From: a virus
IMG/VR virus record: IMGVR_UViG_3300035670_000050
Span: 56,164 to 120,163 of that record
Direction: 5' to 3' (one strand)
DNA length: 64,000 bases
Shown piece by piece: positions 42,390 to 50,537 of this stretch (positions within the stretch are counted from its first letter, which is position 1; each line of letters begins with the position of its first letter). Both the position numbers and the translations under genes were made by a program. The notes under the pieces are model-generated. The model saw only the letters and a list, made by a program, of their open reading frames with translations. It made no database searches and was not told the origin of the DNA.

Positions 42390-43040
42390 ATGAAACTAAT
42401 TAGAGAAACAGTAGAGAATGTAAAATATCTTACCGAAGAAACAGAAGACGGTAAGAAAAAACTTTACATTGAAGGAACTTTTCTTGTTGGTGATAGAGTC
42501 AACAAGAACAATCGTATGTACAAAATGGATACATTGCGTAATGAGGTTGCTAGATATACCGAAGAGTATATTAAAGAAGGTCGTGCATTAGGTGAACTTG
42601 GTCACCCAGATACGCCTTCACTCAATTTAGAAAGAGTCTCACACAAAATTCTATCACTTACTGAAAATGGTAATACATTTTTTGGTAAAGCACTTATTCT
42701 TGAAACACCATATGGTCAAATTGTCAGAAACTTTATTGAGAACGACATAAGTGTAGGTGTTTCATCCAGAGCACTAGGTTCTCTTGTTCAAACTAAAGAA
42801 GGTTATAATTTGGTACAAGATGACCTTAGACTTGCAACTGCTGCTGATATTGTGGCTGATCCATCTGCACCTGGTGCTTTCGTTAACGGCATCATGGAAA
42901 ATAAAGAATGGATGTTAATTGACGGTAAATTTGTAGAGGCAGACCATGACCGTGCAAAGAAAACTATTCAGAGAGCTTCTAAGAAACAAATCGAAGAAGT
43001 TGCTCTAAAACTGTTTGAAAATTACCTCAGAAAACTTTAA
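42390..43040 (+). CDS. gp21: Prohead core protease gp21
   Basis: A 216-residue protein (T4 gp21 is 212). KKLYIEGTFLVGDRVNKNNR, then GELGHPDTPSLNLERVSHKI, GQIVRNFIENDISVGVSSRA and ATAADIVADPSAPGAFVNGI, match the S77-type protease. H72 in GELGHP and a serine in GVSSRA (125-126) are the likely catalytic residues. It processes gp22, gp23 and core proteins during head maturation. A late box stands just after it for gp22. Confidence 0.95.
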   Translation: MKLIRETVENVKYLTEETEDGKKKLYIEGTFLVGDRVNKNNRMYKMDTLRNEVARYTEEYIKEGRALGELGHPDTPSLNLERVSHKILSLTENGNTFFGKALILETPYGQIVRNFIENDISVGVSSRALGSLVQTKEGYNLVQDDLRLATAADIVADPSAPGAFVNGIMENKEWMLIDGKFVEADHDRAKKTIQRASKKQIEEVALKLFENYLRKL

Positions 43041-43043
43041 TTT

Positions 43044-43051
43044 TATAAATA
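43044..43051 (+). promoter_or_regulatory. Late promoter box TATAAATA before gp22
   Basis: An exact late box ending 22 bases before gp22, followed by AAGGAGA. It probably drives gp22-gp23 up to the terminator at 45522. Confidence 0.7.
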
Positions 43052-43073
43052 AGAAATCATAAGGAGAATCCTA

Positions 43074-44111
43074 ATGGCAACAAATCAACTAATGGAAGCA
43101 GCAGCAGAAATTCTTGCAGGAAGCAAGAGTAAAGCTACAGCAATGCCTCCACAAAAATTAGAAGGTGGTGTTGTAGACCTTGGCGGTCCAACTCCACAAA
43201 ATAGCAAACCTGATGATGATTCTAACAAGATTCATACAACAAAGGCAGCTAAGAGTGCAACTGCACCAACAACAAAACCTTCTGATGCATCTTCAGCAAT
43301 GCCTTCTACTAACTTGAGAAAAGAAGAAGAAGAGACTGATGAAGATCAAGAATTAATTGATTCTGAAGAAGAGTTTCAAAACTCTATTAAAGAAGATGTA
43401 GATGCAATCTTTGGTGATGATTCTACAATCTCTGAAGATTTCAGATCAAAAGTTTCTACAATTTTTGAAGCTCGTGTTAATGACAGAGTTCTTCAGATTC
43501 AAGAACAATTAGAAGCTGATTATGCTTCTATGCTTGAAGAAGCAGTAGAAACAATCAAAACAGAATTAACCGAAAAGGTTGATGACTATCTCAACTATGT
43601 TGTTGAGCAGTGGTTAAAAGAAAACGAATTGGCAATTGAATCAGGTCTTCGTGCAGAACTCTCTGAGGAATTTATTGCTGGTCTTCGTAATCTATTTGCA
43701 GAACATTATATTGATGTTCCTGCTGAAAAAGTCGATCTCGTTGATGAACTTGCTGGTAAAGTTGAAGAACTTGAAGGTAAACTTAATGAAGAGATTGAGC
43801 GTGCAGTTGAGTATAAAAAGGCTCTTGTCGAGTCTGTCAAATCCCAAATTACTTATGAAGTATGTGATGGTTTAACGGCAACTCAAGTTGAAAAAATCAA
43901 ATCACTCGCAGAGAGTGTAGAGTTTTCCACAGAGGAAGAGTACAAAGAAAAACTTGAAACAATCCGTGAAAACTATTTCCCATCTGGCGTTAAAAAGGCA
44001 GATGCAGAACAACTTCATGAACAAGTAGAAGATACTGAAGATGCAAACAAAAATATCAATGATCCTTTTGTTGCCGCAGTATCAAAAGCAATTTCTAAAA
44101 CTAAAATTTAA
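43074..44111 (+). CDS. gp22: Prohead scaffolding core protein gp22
   Basis: A 345-residue protein. A low-complexity N-terminal third (KSKATAMPPQ, KSATAPTTKPSDASSAM) precedes a long acidic helical region: KEDVDAIFGDDSTISEDFRS, then KVSTIFEARVNDRVLQIQEQ, DYLNYVVEQWLKENELAIES and AEHYIDVPAEKVDLVDELAG, the conserved gp22 text. It ends DPFVAAVSKAISKTKI. It builds the inner scaffold for the gp23 shell and is destroyed by gp21. It lies between protease and major capsid genes, as in T4. Confidence 0.93.
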   Translation: MATNQLMEAAAEILAGSKSKATAMPPQKLEGGVVDLGGPTPQNSKPDDDSNKIHTTKAAKSATAPTTKPSDASSAMPSTNLRKEEEETDEDQELIDSEEEFQNSIKEDVDAIFGDDSTISEDFRSKVSTIFEARVNDRVLQIQEQLEADYASMLEEAVETIKTELTEKVDDYLNYVVEQWLKENELAIESGLRAELSEEFIAGLRNLFAEHYIDVPAEKVDLVDELAGKVEELEGKLNEEIERAVEYKKALVESVKSQITYEVCDGLTATQVEKIKSLAESVEFSTEEEYKEKLETIRENYFPSGVKKADAEQLHEQVEDTEDANKNINDPFVAAVSKAISKTKI

Positions 44112-44125
44112 TTAAGGAGTATTTT

Positions 44126-45481
44126 ATGTATCTTTCAGAACAACTTCAAAAGAAATGGGAAGGTGTATTAGAGCACCCAGACCTTCCAAAAATTTCTGAT
44201 CCTTATCGTAAGGCAGTTACAGCTGTTATTCTTGAGAACCAAGCTGTAGAAATGAAGAAAGCTTCTAATATTCTTACAGAAGCAGGTCCAACATCACAAG
44301 TAGGCACAGGCGGTTTTGGTGGTTCTGCTGATGCATACGGCCCAGTTGCAGGTTTCGACCCAATTCTTATTTCTTTAGTTCGCCGTTCTTTACCAAATCT
44401 TATTGCTTATGATGTTTGCGGCGTTCAGCCAATGACAGGTCCAACAGGACTTATTTTTGCAATGAGAACTCGTTACGACGGTCAGGCAAATACTAATACT
44501 GAAGCCTTCTACAATGAAGCAAATACAGTATTCTCTGGTGCAGGTACATCACAGACTGATCTCGCACTTGCTGCTAATACTGCATTAGGTTCTGGTAACA
44601 CATTTACATCTGCATCTGTTGCTGCTGGTGCTGGTATGGCAACTGCTACAGCTGAATCTCTTGGAGATGTTGCTGGTGGTTCCGCAGACTTTAATGAAAT
44701 GGCCTTCTCAATTGAGAAAGTCACTGTTACTGCTAAGACCCGTGCTCTTAAGGCTGAGTACTCTATGGAACTCGCACAAGACCTTAAGGCAGTTCATGGT
44801 CTTGACGCTGAAACAGAACTCGCAAATATTCTTTCTTCTGAAATTCTTGCAGAGATCAACCGTGAAGTTATTCGTACAATCTACAAGATTGCCAAAGTTG
44901 GTGCTCAAGTAGGTACAACAACTGCCGGTACTTTCAACCTTGACACAGATTCAAATGGTCGCTGGATGGTTGAAAAAGTTAAAGGTCTTGCTTTCCAAAT
45001 CGAAAGAGAAGCAAACACAATTGCAAAACTTACTCGTAGAGGGAAAGGTAACATCATGATTTGTTCTTCTGATGTTGCTTCCGCATTTGCAATGGCTGGT
45101 ATTCTTGATTATCAGTCTGCTCTACAAGGTCAAGTTAATCTAACAGTTGACGATACAGGTAACACATACGCTGGTACATTGTTTGGTCGTATCAAAGTTT
45201 ATATCGACCCATATTTCCCAGTTGGTGCAACATCTGAGTTCGCAGTTGTTGGTTACAAAGGTTCTAATGCCTATGACGCTGGTATGTTCTACTGCCCATA
45301 CGTACCATTGCAAATGGTTCGTGCAGTTGATACAGGTACTTTCCAACCAAAGATTGGTTTCAAGACTCGTTACGGTCTAGTTGCCAACCCATTTGCAGAA
45401 GGTACTACACAAGGTCTTGGCGCTCTTGGTGCTATGAGCAACGTATACTACCGTGGCTTCAAGATTGCAAACTTAATGTAA
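44126..45481 (+). CDS. gp23: Major capsid protein gp23
   Basis: A 451-residue protein with AAGGAG upstream. VLEHPDLPKISDPYRKAVTA, VRRSLPNLIAYDVCGVQPMT, GPTGLIFAMRTRY, KTRALKAEYSMELAQDLKAV, GKGNIMICSSDVASAF and KIGFKTRYGLVANPFAEGTT are the hallmark gp23 segments. T4 gp23 (521) loses its first 65 residues to gp21; a similar cleavage is expected near LTEAGPTSQVG. It forms the hexamers of the capsid. Codon choice is visibly more C-ending than in the fibre genes, consistent with high expression. A strong terminator follows. Confidence 0.97.
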   Translation: MYLSEQLQKKWEGVLEHPDLPKISDPYRKAVTAVILENQAVEMKKASNILTEAGPTSQVGTGGFGGSADAYGPVAGFDPILISLVRRSLPNLIAYDVCGVQPMTGPTGLIFAMRTRYDGQANTNTEAFYNEANTVFSGAGTSQTDLALAANTALGSGNTFTSASVAAGAGMATATAESLGDVAGGSADFNEMAFSIEKVTVTAKTRALKAEYSMELAQDLKAVHGLDAETELANILSSEILAEINREVIRTIYKIAKVGAQVGTTTAGTFNLDTDSNGRWMVEKVKGLAFQIEREANTIAKLTRRGKGNIMICSSDVASAFAMAGILDYQSALQGQVNLTVDDTGNTYAGTLFGRIKVYIDPYFPVGATSEFAVVGYKGSNAYDAGMFYCPYVPLQMVRAVDTGTFQPKIGFKTRYGLVANPFAEGTTQGLGALGAMSNVYYRGFKIANLM

Positions 45482-45521
45482 TTCAGTCTCAAATTATTCT
45501 TATAACAATAAGAGACTTTAA

Positions 45522-45550
45522 AAGGGAACTAGAAATAGTTCCCTTTTTTT
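45522..45550 (+). terminator. Rho-independent terminator after gp23
   Basis: A perfect 9-bp stem (AAGGGAACT with AGTTCCCTT) around an AGAAAT loop, followed by five T. It closes the head gene transcription unit 40 nt after gp23. Confidence 0.92.
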
Positions 45551-45552
45551 AT

Positions 45553-45560
45553 TATAAATA
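45553..45560 (+). promoter_or_regulatory. Late promoter box TATAAATA abutting the gp23 terminator
   Basis: An exact late box that begins 2 nt after the terminator T-run and ends only 5 nt before an ATG at 45566. Transcription from it would start at or inside that ATG, giving a leaderless message for the small gene or a message really meant for the gene at 45769. Confidence 0.55.
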
Positions 45561-45565
45561 ATGGT

Positions 45566-45772
45566 ATGAGCGAGATACTAATGATAACAGATTTGCTCGA
45601 CATGCGGGCAAGAAAACAACAAGAGCTAGAATTCTATAATCAACAATTGAAAGAACTTCAGTTGAAAATGTTGTTCATTCAACAAGAAATAAGCTTAACA
45701 AGTAAGATTATAACTATGATAGAGCAAGAACAAATCATAGACATAGCACTTCATATAAAGAAAACTACATGA
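45566..45772 (+). CDS. Small coiled-coil protein after gp23, unknown
   Basis: A 68-residue protein, helical throughout (MITDLLDMRARKQQELEFYN, QQLKELQLKMLFIQQEISLT). There is no Shine-Dalgarno and the late box sits almost on the start codon, so the start may lie further in (for example Met at residue 6), or the frame may be translated weakly. It overlaps the next gene by 4 nt, which supports its being a real, coupled gene. Function unknown; a small coiled-coil tail or head accessory protein is possible. Confidence 0.55.
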   Translation: MSEILMITDLLDMRARKQQELEFYNQQLKELQLKMLFIQQEISLTSKIITMIEQEQIIDIALHIKKTT

Positions 45773-46323
45773 CAGCAATAGTTAGAAATCCAAAAAATCC
45801 AAATCTATATCAATCAAACAAATTTCTTTTGTCGTTCGCAAGAGCGCCAAATTTACAATTCTTTTGCCAAACAATAAATGTACCAGGTATAGCAACATCT
45901 GAAGTGCCTCAAACAAATCCATTTGTTGAAATATATTTACCTGGAGAAAAACCAGTATACGATGTATTGAATATTACATTCTATGTTGACGAAGAACTAA
46001 CAGCTTGGAAAGAAATACACGATTGGATTCGTGCAATGACATTCCCATTTAACTATGATGAATATAAAGCATTGCCTCAATTAAATTCATATGCCAGATC
46101 AATCAACACAAGATTGCCTCAATATTCTGACGCAACACTTACCTTATTGACTTCTTCTAATCAGCCAAGTATTCGTTTCAAATTCTATGATGTATTCCCC
46201 ATTTCGGTATCATCATTTGTTGTTTCAACTACCGAAAGTCCAGATTCTATCATAACGGCAGATGCAACATTCCGTTTTACATTGTTTGATGTAGAAAAAG
46301 TAGAAACTGCAAATACTGCTTGA
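45769..46323 (+). CDS. Tail-tube-fold protein (second gp19-like, baseplate tube or tail completion)
   Basis: A 184-residue protein: PNLYQSNKFLLSFARAPNLQ, then FFCQTINVPGIATSEVPQTN, YDVLNITFYVDEELTAWKEI and HDWIRAMTFPFNYDEYKALP. The layout matches the T4 gp19 tube family (FxCxxxxLPGxxxxxxxxxxxG, LxxTFxxDExxxxxxxxxxWM), but it is clearly not the main tube protein at 37402. Candidates are the baseplate tube initiator (gp54-like), tube cap (gp48-like) or the tail completion protein that marine T4-like annotations place after gp23. Synteny alone does not decide. Confidence 0.7.
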   Translation: MTAIVRNPKNPNLYQSNKFLLSFARAPNLQFFCQTINVPGIATSEVPQTNPFVEIYLPGEKPVYDVLNITFYVDEELTAWKEIHDWIRAMTFPFNYDEYKALPQLNSYARSINTRLPQYSDATLTLLTSSNQPSIRFKFYDVFPISVSSFVVSTTESPDSIITADATFRFTLFDVEKVETANTA

Positions 46324-46348
46324 CAACTAATATTGTTTATGTTATCCT
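46320..46348 (+). promoter_or_regulatory. Sigma-70-like promoter before uvsY
   Basis: TTGACA at 46320-46325, 17-bp spacer, TATCCT at 46343-46348. Predicted start is near 46355, 12 nt before the uvsY ATG. The -10 and the ribosome-binding site are arms of an inverted repeat: TTATCCT (46342-46348) and AGGATAA (46358-46364). Confidence 0.55.
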
Positions 46349-46366
46349 ATAGATAGGAGGATAACT

Positions 46367-46801
46367 ATGGTTAAATTAAATGAACTTTTAGAGATGTGGG
46401 GTAAAGATAGTGAGATTGATCGTACTGAACCAGGTAAAGCACTTCTAGACATTCCAAAACTTCACAGTAAATATCTTAACATACTTTCTCATTATCGTCT
46501 AGCAATTCGTGACTCTGAGTTTAAGTATAACAAGATGAAGAAGTTAAAGTGGGAATACTATACTGGCAAATTAGATGATGCTCAACTGAAACAGTATGGT
46601 TGGGAACCATTTCCTTTTGTACTTAAATCCGATATCACTACATACTTAGATAGTGATGAAGATATGAACAAGTACAAGGCTCAAAAAATTATGTATGAAG
46701 AAATCGTTGAGGTTTGCATCAGCATTATAAAAGAGCTAAATAGTAGAACATATCAATTGAGAGGATTCATAGAGTATGAAAAATTTATACAAGGTGTTTA
46801 A
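46367..46801 (+). CDS. uvsY: Recombination mediator UvsY
   Basis: A 144-residue protein (T4 UvsY is 137). LLEMWGKDSEIDRTEPGKAL, then LDIPKLHSKYLNILSHYRLA, KMKKLKWEYYTGKLDDAQLK and LNSRTYQLRGFIEYEKFIQG, are characteristic. UvsY loads the UvsX recombinase onto gp32-coated single-stranded DNA. It has its own sigma-70-like promoter and a GGAGG ribosome-binding site and directly precedes uvsW, as in T4. Confidence 0.95.
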   Translation: MVKLNELLEMWGKDSEIDRTEPGKALLDIPKLHSKYLNILSHYRLAIRDSEFKYNKMKKLKWEYYTGKLDDAQLKQYGWEPFPFVLKSDITTYLDSDEDMNKYKAQKIMYEEIVEVCISIIKELNSRTYQLRGFIEYEKFIQGV

Positions 46802-48271
46802 TTGGCAGATTTAGTTCTACATAAAATAAATGAGTCTTACATACGCATAGAATGTGAGAAACATTTTGCTCAAGAGTTACATCAATACTTTTCTTTTAGA
46901 GTACCAGGATTTCAATTTGTACCTGCATACAAAAATAAAATGTGGGATGGATACATTCGTCTGTTTTCATTACGAGAACAGACTTTGTATTTTGGATTAG
47001 TACCGTATGTTGAAAAATTTTGTAAAGAAAGAGAATACACATTAGAAATAGATTCTGATGTGTCAACTACTGAGAATTATTCGTTAGTTGAAGCAAAAGC
47101 ATTTATCGATACATTAAATATACCACATGAAGTTCGTGACTATCAATTAAAATCTTTTGTACATTCTGTAAGAAACAAAAGAATGTTGCTCGTATCTCCT
47201 ACGGCATCAGGTAAATCACTTATCATATATCTAATTGTAAGATACCTATTAGAGGCTGACTACAAGAAAGGCCTGTTGATTGTACCAACAACTTCTCTTG
47301 TTGAACAGATGTTTAAAGATTTTTCATCATACGGTTTTGATTCAGATGAATATTGCCATAGATTGTATTCAGGTAAAGATCGCACGATAGATAAGTTTCT
47401 TACTATATCTACATGGCAATCTATCTACAAAAATGATCCTGAATATTTTGAACAGTTTGATTTTGTTCTTGGTGACGAAGCACACCAGTTCAAAGCAAAA
47501 TCACTTACCACTATTCTAACAGGTTGCACTAATGCCAAATATAGAATTGGCACAACAGGTACACTTGATGGAACACAAACACATAGACTCGTACTAGAAG
47601 GATTGTTTGGGCCTGTATATCAATCAACAACAACTTCAGAATTGATTGAACAAAAACATTTGGCAGATTTTAAGATCAAGTGTTTAATACTTAAGTACCC
47701 AGAAGAAATTTGCAAACAAGCAACGAAATGGGACTATCAAACAGAGATTAACTACATAGTAAGTAACACTAAAAGAAATGAATTCATTAAGAATTTAACT
47801 CTTTCTTTAGAAGGCAATACACTTGTGTTGTTTAATCTTGTAGATAAACATGGCAGACAATTACACTCATTGATTAAAGAAGCCGCAAGTAAAAGACATG
47901 TATTTTTTGTGTTTGGAGGCACAGATGTCGAAGTCAGAGAATCAGTCAGAGAAATCACAGAAAAAGAAAACAATGCAATCATTGTGGCATCTTATGGAAC
48001 ATTCAGCACAGGTATTAACATTCGTAATCTTCACAACATTGTTTTTGCTTCTCCTTCCAAGTCTCGTATCCGTAATCTTCAGTCCATAGGTCGTGGGCTT
48101 CGTAAAGGTGATAACAAAGAAGAAGCAACTTTATTTGATATCACAGATGATTTTCGTATAGGCAAATATGCCAATTACACCTTGAAACATTTCATTGCTA
48201 GGTGTATAATCTATGATGAAGAGAAGTTCAATTATAAATTTTACAACATAGAGTTAAAAGATGGAAAATAA
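46802..48271 (+). CDS. uvsW: Recombination DNA/RNA helicase UvsW (TTG start)
   Basis: A 489-residue SF2 helicase starting with TTG directly after the uvsY stop. Motifs: SPTASGKS (132-139, Walker A), VPTTSLVEQM (Ia), GDEAHQF with DEAH at 225-228 (II), IGTTGT (III) and QSIGRGLRKG (VI). The N-terminal RVPGFQFVPAYKNKMWDGYI is the UvsW family substrate-recognition domain. It remodels branched DNA and R-loops and shuts off origin initiation late in T4 infection. It overlaps the next gene by 11 nt. Confidence 0.95.
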   Translation: MADLVLHKINESYIRIECEKHFAQELHQYFSFRVPGFQFVPAYKNKMWDGYIRLFSLREQTLYFGLVPYVEKFCKEREYTLEIDSDVSTTENYSLVEAKAFIDTLNIPHEVRDYQLKSFVHSVRNKRMLLVSPTASGKSLIIYLIVRYLLEADYKKGLLIVPTTSLVEQMFKDFSSYGFDSDEYCHRLYSGKDRTIDKFLTISTWQSIYKNDPEYFEQFDFVLGDEAHQFKAKSLTTILTGCTNAKYRIGTTGTLDGTQTHRLVLEGLFGPVYQSTTTSELIEQKHLADFKIKCLILKYPEEICKQATKWDYQTEINYIVSNTKRNEFIKNLTLSLEGNTLVLFNLVDKHGRQLHSLIKEAASKRHVFFVFGGTDVEVRESVREITEKENNAIIVASYGTFSTGINIRNLHNIVFASPSKSRIRNLQSIGRGLRKGDNKEEATLFDITDDFRIGKYANYTLKHFIARCIIYDEEKFNYKFYNIELKDGK

Positions 48272-48692
48272 CATAAAAATAGTTCGACTACAATCTGGTG
48301 AAGATATCATTGCAAATTATTCTGATGATAAAGATAATGATATGGTTCTACTAGATAAGCCAATGCATGTTGTCTTTAAAAGATTACCTACTGGTAAAAC
48401 TGTTATGATGATGATGCCTTGGTTACCTGTTGAACTCATTAAAGAGAATTCAGCAATTATTGATGCATCTGACATTCTTACTATTGTAGAACCAAGAGAT
48501 GAACTTGTTTCTTATTATATCAATGCAGCTTTTCAAACAGAAGAACTACTTGGGGATGAACAGATTGGTGAATCTTTAATGATGTCTGATGAAGAAGATG
48601 AAGATGAGTACTACGATGAGGAAGAACAACAACTAACTTTAGAAGAGATGCAAGAGATAATGAAAGAGCAAAAGAATAATAAGCTACATTAA
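48261..48692 (+). CDS. Conserved protein with small N-terminal beta-barrel-like domain and acidic tail
   Basis: A 143-residue protein overlapping uvsW. The N-terminal half (IKIVRLQSGEDIIANYSDDK, VLLDKPMHVVFKRL, MMMMPWLPVELIKE, ILTIVEPRDELVSYY) has the strand order of a small SH3/Lsm-like barrel; the pattern RLxSGExIIAxY...LxxPM...PWxP is shared by proteins in many marine T4-like phages. The C-terminal ~40 residues are extremely acidic (MSDEEDEDEYYDEEEQQLTL). Such acidic tails often bind basic partners or single-strand-binding proteins. Function unassigned; an RNA- or replication-associated role is only inferred from position before gp55. Confidence 0.6.
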   Translation: MENNIKIVRLQSGEDIIANYSDDKDNDMVLLDKPMHVVFKRLPTGKTVMMMMPWLPVELIKENSAIIDASDILTIVEPRDELVSYYINAAFQTEELLGDEQIGESLMMSDEEDEDEYYDEEEQQLTLEEMQEIMKEQKNNKLH

Positions 48693-48768
48693 TTTTCAAA
48701 CGGGACACCCAGACTATAACACCTGTCAAGCTCCATGTCAACAACATTTAACCAAGATTGCCTATATC

Positions 48769-49275
48769 ATGAGTAGAAAAACAAATCATTACATTAACAA
48801 CCCAGACTTCCTAAAAGCCCTTATAGATTACAAAGAGGCATGTACTGTAGCTGAAAAAGAGAATAGACCAGACCCACCTATACCAAATTATATTGGTGAA
48901 TGTTTTCTAAAGATAGCTGATCACCTTTCTCGTAAACCAAATTTTGTATCCTATTCTTTTAGAGATGAAATGATTTCAGATGGTATAGAAAATTGCCTTA
49001 TGTACTTTCGTAACTTTAACCCGGCAAAGAGTAACAATCCATTTGCATATTTTACTCAAATCATATATTATGCTTTTCTAAGAAGAATAGTTAGAGAAAA
49101 AAAGCAACTATATGTCAAGTATAAGGCAACAGAACAATTTGGCATATTTGATGAAATGGAAATGTTTGAAGACGCAGATGGCCATATGCAACAGTTTCAA
49201 CTTTATGACAACATCTCTGAATTCATTCATAACTTTGAAGAAGCAAAAGAAAACAAAAAGAAACAAAAAGCATGA
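48769..49275 (+). CDS. gp55: Late-transcription sigma factor gp55
   Basis: A 168-residue protein (T4 gp55 is 185). IPNYIGECFLKIADHLSRKP, then NFVSYSFRDEMISDGIENCL, MYFRNFNPAKSNNPFAYFTQ and IIYYAFLRRIVREKKQLYVK, match the sigma region-2 core of gp55. This minimal sigma lacks -35 recognition and directs host RNA polymerase to TATAAATA boxes with the sliding clamp gp45 as activator. The boxes listed in this window are its presumed targets. No clear Shine-Dalgarno precedes the ATG, which may keep expression low. Confidence 0.93.
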   Translation: MSRKTNHYINNPDFLKALIDYKEACTVAEKENRPDPPIPNYIGECFLKIADHLSRKPNFVSYSFRDEMISDGIENCLMYFRNFNPAKSNNPFAYFTQIIYYAFLRRIVREKKQLYVKYKATEQFGIFDEMEMFEDADGHMQQFQLYDNISEFIHNFEEAKENKKKQKA

Positions 49276-49288
49276 ATAGGAAAATATT

Positions 49289-49489
49289 ATGGATAAAGAA
49301 AAACTTGAACATCATCTGGTACACTTAGAGAAAGTACATCGTGAACTAGATGCCGAAATAATTAAAGAAGAAAAACATTATGGTAATGATGCACTTGTTA
49401 CCTCAATGAAGAAAAAGAAGTTGCAATTAAAAACAGAAATTGAACATTTGAAGACACAATTACAACATGAAACTTTGTATACTCGGTGA
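49289..49489 (+). CDS. DUF465/YdcH-like small helical protein
   Basis: A 66-residue protein. HLVHLEKVHRELDAEIIKEE, then NDALVTSMKKKKLQLKTEIE, matches the DUF465 (YdcH) helical hairpin consensus (HxxLDxxI..., LKKxKLxLKDEI). Bacterial YdcH proteins are of unknown biochemical function. It lies between gp55 and gp47 and its end overlaps gp47 by 23 nt. It may be a small partner of either neighbour. Confidence 0.75.
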   Translation: MDKEKLEHHLVHLEKVHRELDAEIIKEEKHYGNDALVTSMKKKKLQLKTEIEHLKTQLQHETLYTR

Positions 49490-50537
49490 CACACACTTTG
49501 GGGCTAGAGGTGATTCGTTAGACTTTCACAATTACTTCAAAAAATTTTATGATGAGATATTCTTTCCTTATCTAAAGGCAAATGATATTGAAGTTATATT
49601 TCAGATGGGTGATTTGTTTGATCGCAGAAAATTCATCAACTTCAATACACTACATCTCTGCCGTAGATACTTTTTTGATCGTTGTGAAAATCTTGGCATC
49701 AAACTACATACACTACTTGGCAATCACGATGTTGCATTTAAAAATACACTTGAGGTAAACTCAACTGGTCTATTGTTAAATGAATACCAGTGTATCAAAT
49801 ACTATGACGTTTTTGATACCGTAGAATTTGATGGTGTGCCGATTGATATCGTACCTTGGATGTGTGACGAGAATGAGAAACAAATCTTTCAGAAAATGAA
49901 AAAAACAAAGTCTGAGATATGTTTTGGTCACTTTGAGATTGCAGGCTTTGAAATGGATAAAGGCAATGTTTGTGATCATGGGCTTGACAAAAAGGTTCTT
50001 TCCAAGTATGATATAGTTCTGTCTGGGCATTTTCATCACAAATCTACAGACGGTAATATTACCTATGTTGGTACGCCATACGAAATGACATGGGCAGATC
50101 ACAATGATCCAAAAGGGTTTCATATATTTGATACTGCTACTAGAGAGATGCAGTTTGTGAAGAATACTAATACTATGTTTAATAAAGTAGTATATGATGA
50201 CACTAAAACAGACTTTGAATCTTGGAAGAATTATGATTTCTCGTCACTCAAAGATACCTATGTGAAAGTTGTTGTAGTGAATAAACAAAACCCATTTCTC
50301 TTTGATCATGTAGTAGATTTGATTTACAAAACTGGTGTGGCTGATTTGTCTATTGTTGAAGACTTTAATGATCTGATTCTAGAAGACGATCAAGAACTAA
50401 TAGATCAGGCAGAAGATACTCTAACTATTATAAATAAGGTAATAGACAATTTGACGGAAGATATTGATCCAAAAAAAATGAAGTCTATTATAAAAGAAAT
50501 ATACTTAGAGGCTTTAAATGTCGATCAAAACTCATAA
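49467..50537 (+). CDS. gp47: Recombination endonuclease subunit gp47 (SbcD/Mre11-like)
   Basis: A 356-residue calcineurin-like phosphoesterase (T4 gp47 is 339). KLCILGDTHFG (metal D8, H10), QMGDLFDRRKF, LLGNHD (85-88), GHFEIAGFEM and LSGHFHHKS supply the Mre11 metal ligands. With gp46 it resects ends for recombination-dependent replication and host DNA breakdown. The gene is intact, and its last 20 nt overlap a homing endonuclease gene that separates it from gp46. Confidence 0.95.
   Translation: MKLCILGDTHFGARGDSLDFHNYFKKFYDEIFFPYLKANDIEVIFQMGDLFDRRKFINFNTLHLCRRYFFDRCENLGIKLHTLLGNHDVAFKNTLEVNSTGLLLNEYQCIKYYDVFDTVEFDGVPIDIVPWMCDENEKQIFQKMKKTKSEICFGHFEIAGFEMDKGNVCDHGLDKKVLSKYDIVLSGHFHHKSTDGNITYVGTPYEMTWADHNDPKGFHIFDTATREMQFVKNTNTMFNKVVYDDTKTDFESWKNYDFSSLKDTYVKVVVVNKQNPFLFDHVVDLIYKTGVADLSIVEDFNDLILEDDQELIDQAEDTLTIINKVIDNLTEDIDPKKMKSIIKEIYLEALNVDQNS
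50429..50436 (+). promoter_or_regulatory. Internal late promoter box TATAAATA at the 3' end of gp47
   Basis: An exact late box inside gp47 coding sequence, 81 nt before the homing endonuclease ATG. T4 homing endonuclease genes are often driven by their own late promoters, so this may serve the endonuclease. Chance occurrence in AT-rich coding DNA is possible. Confidence 0.4.

Noticed and set aside
49776-50123. 115-residue minus-strand frame opposite gp47
   Set aside because: It lies entirely over conserved Mre11-type motifs of gp47 and has no ribosome-binding site.
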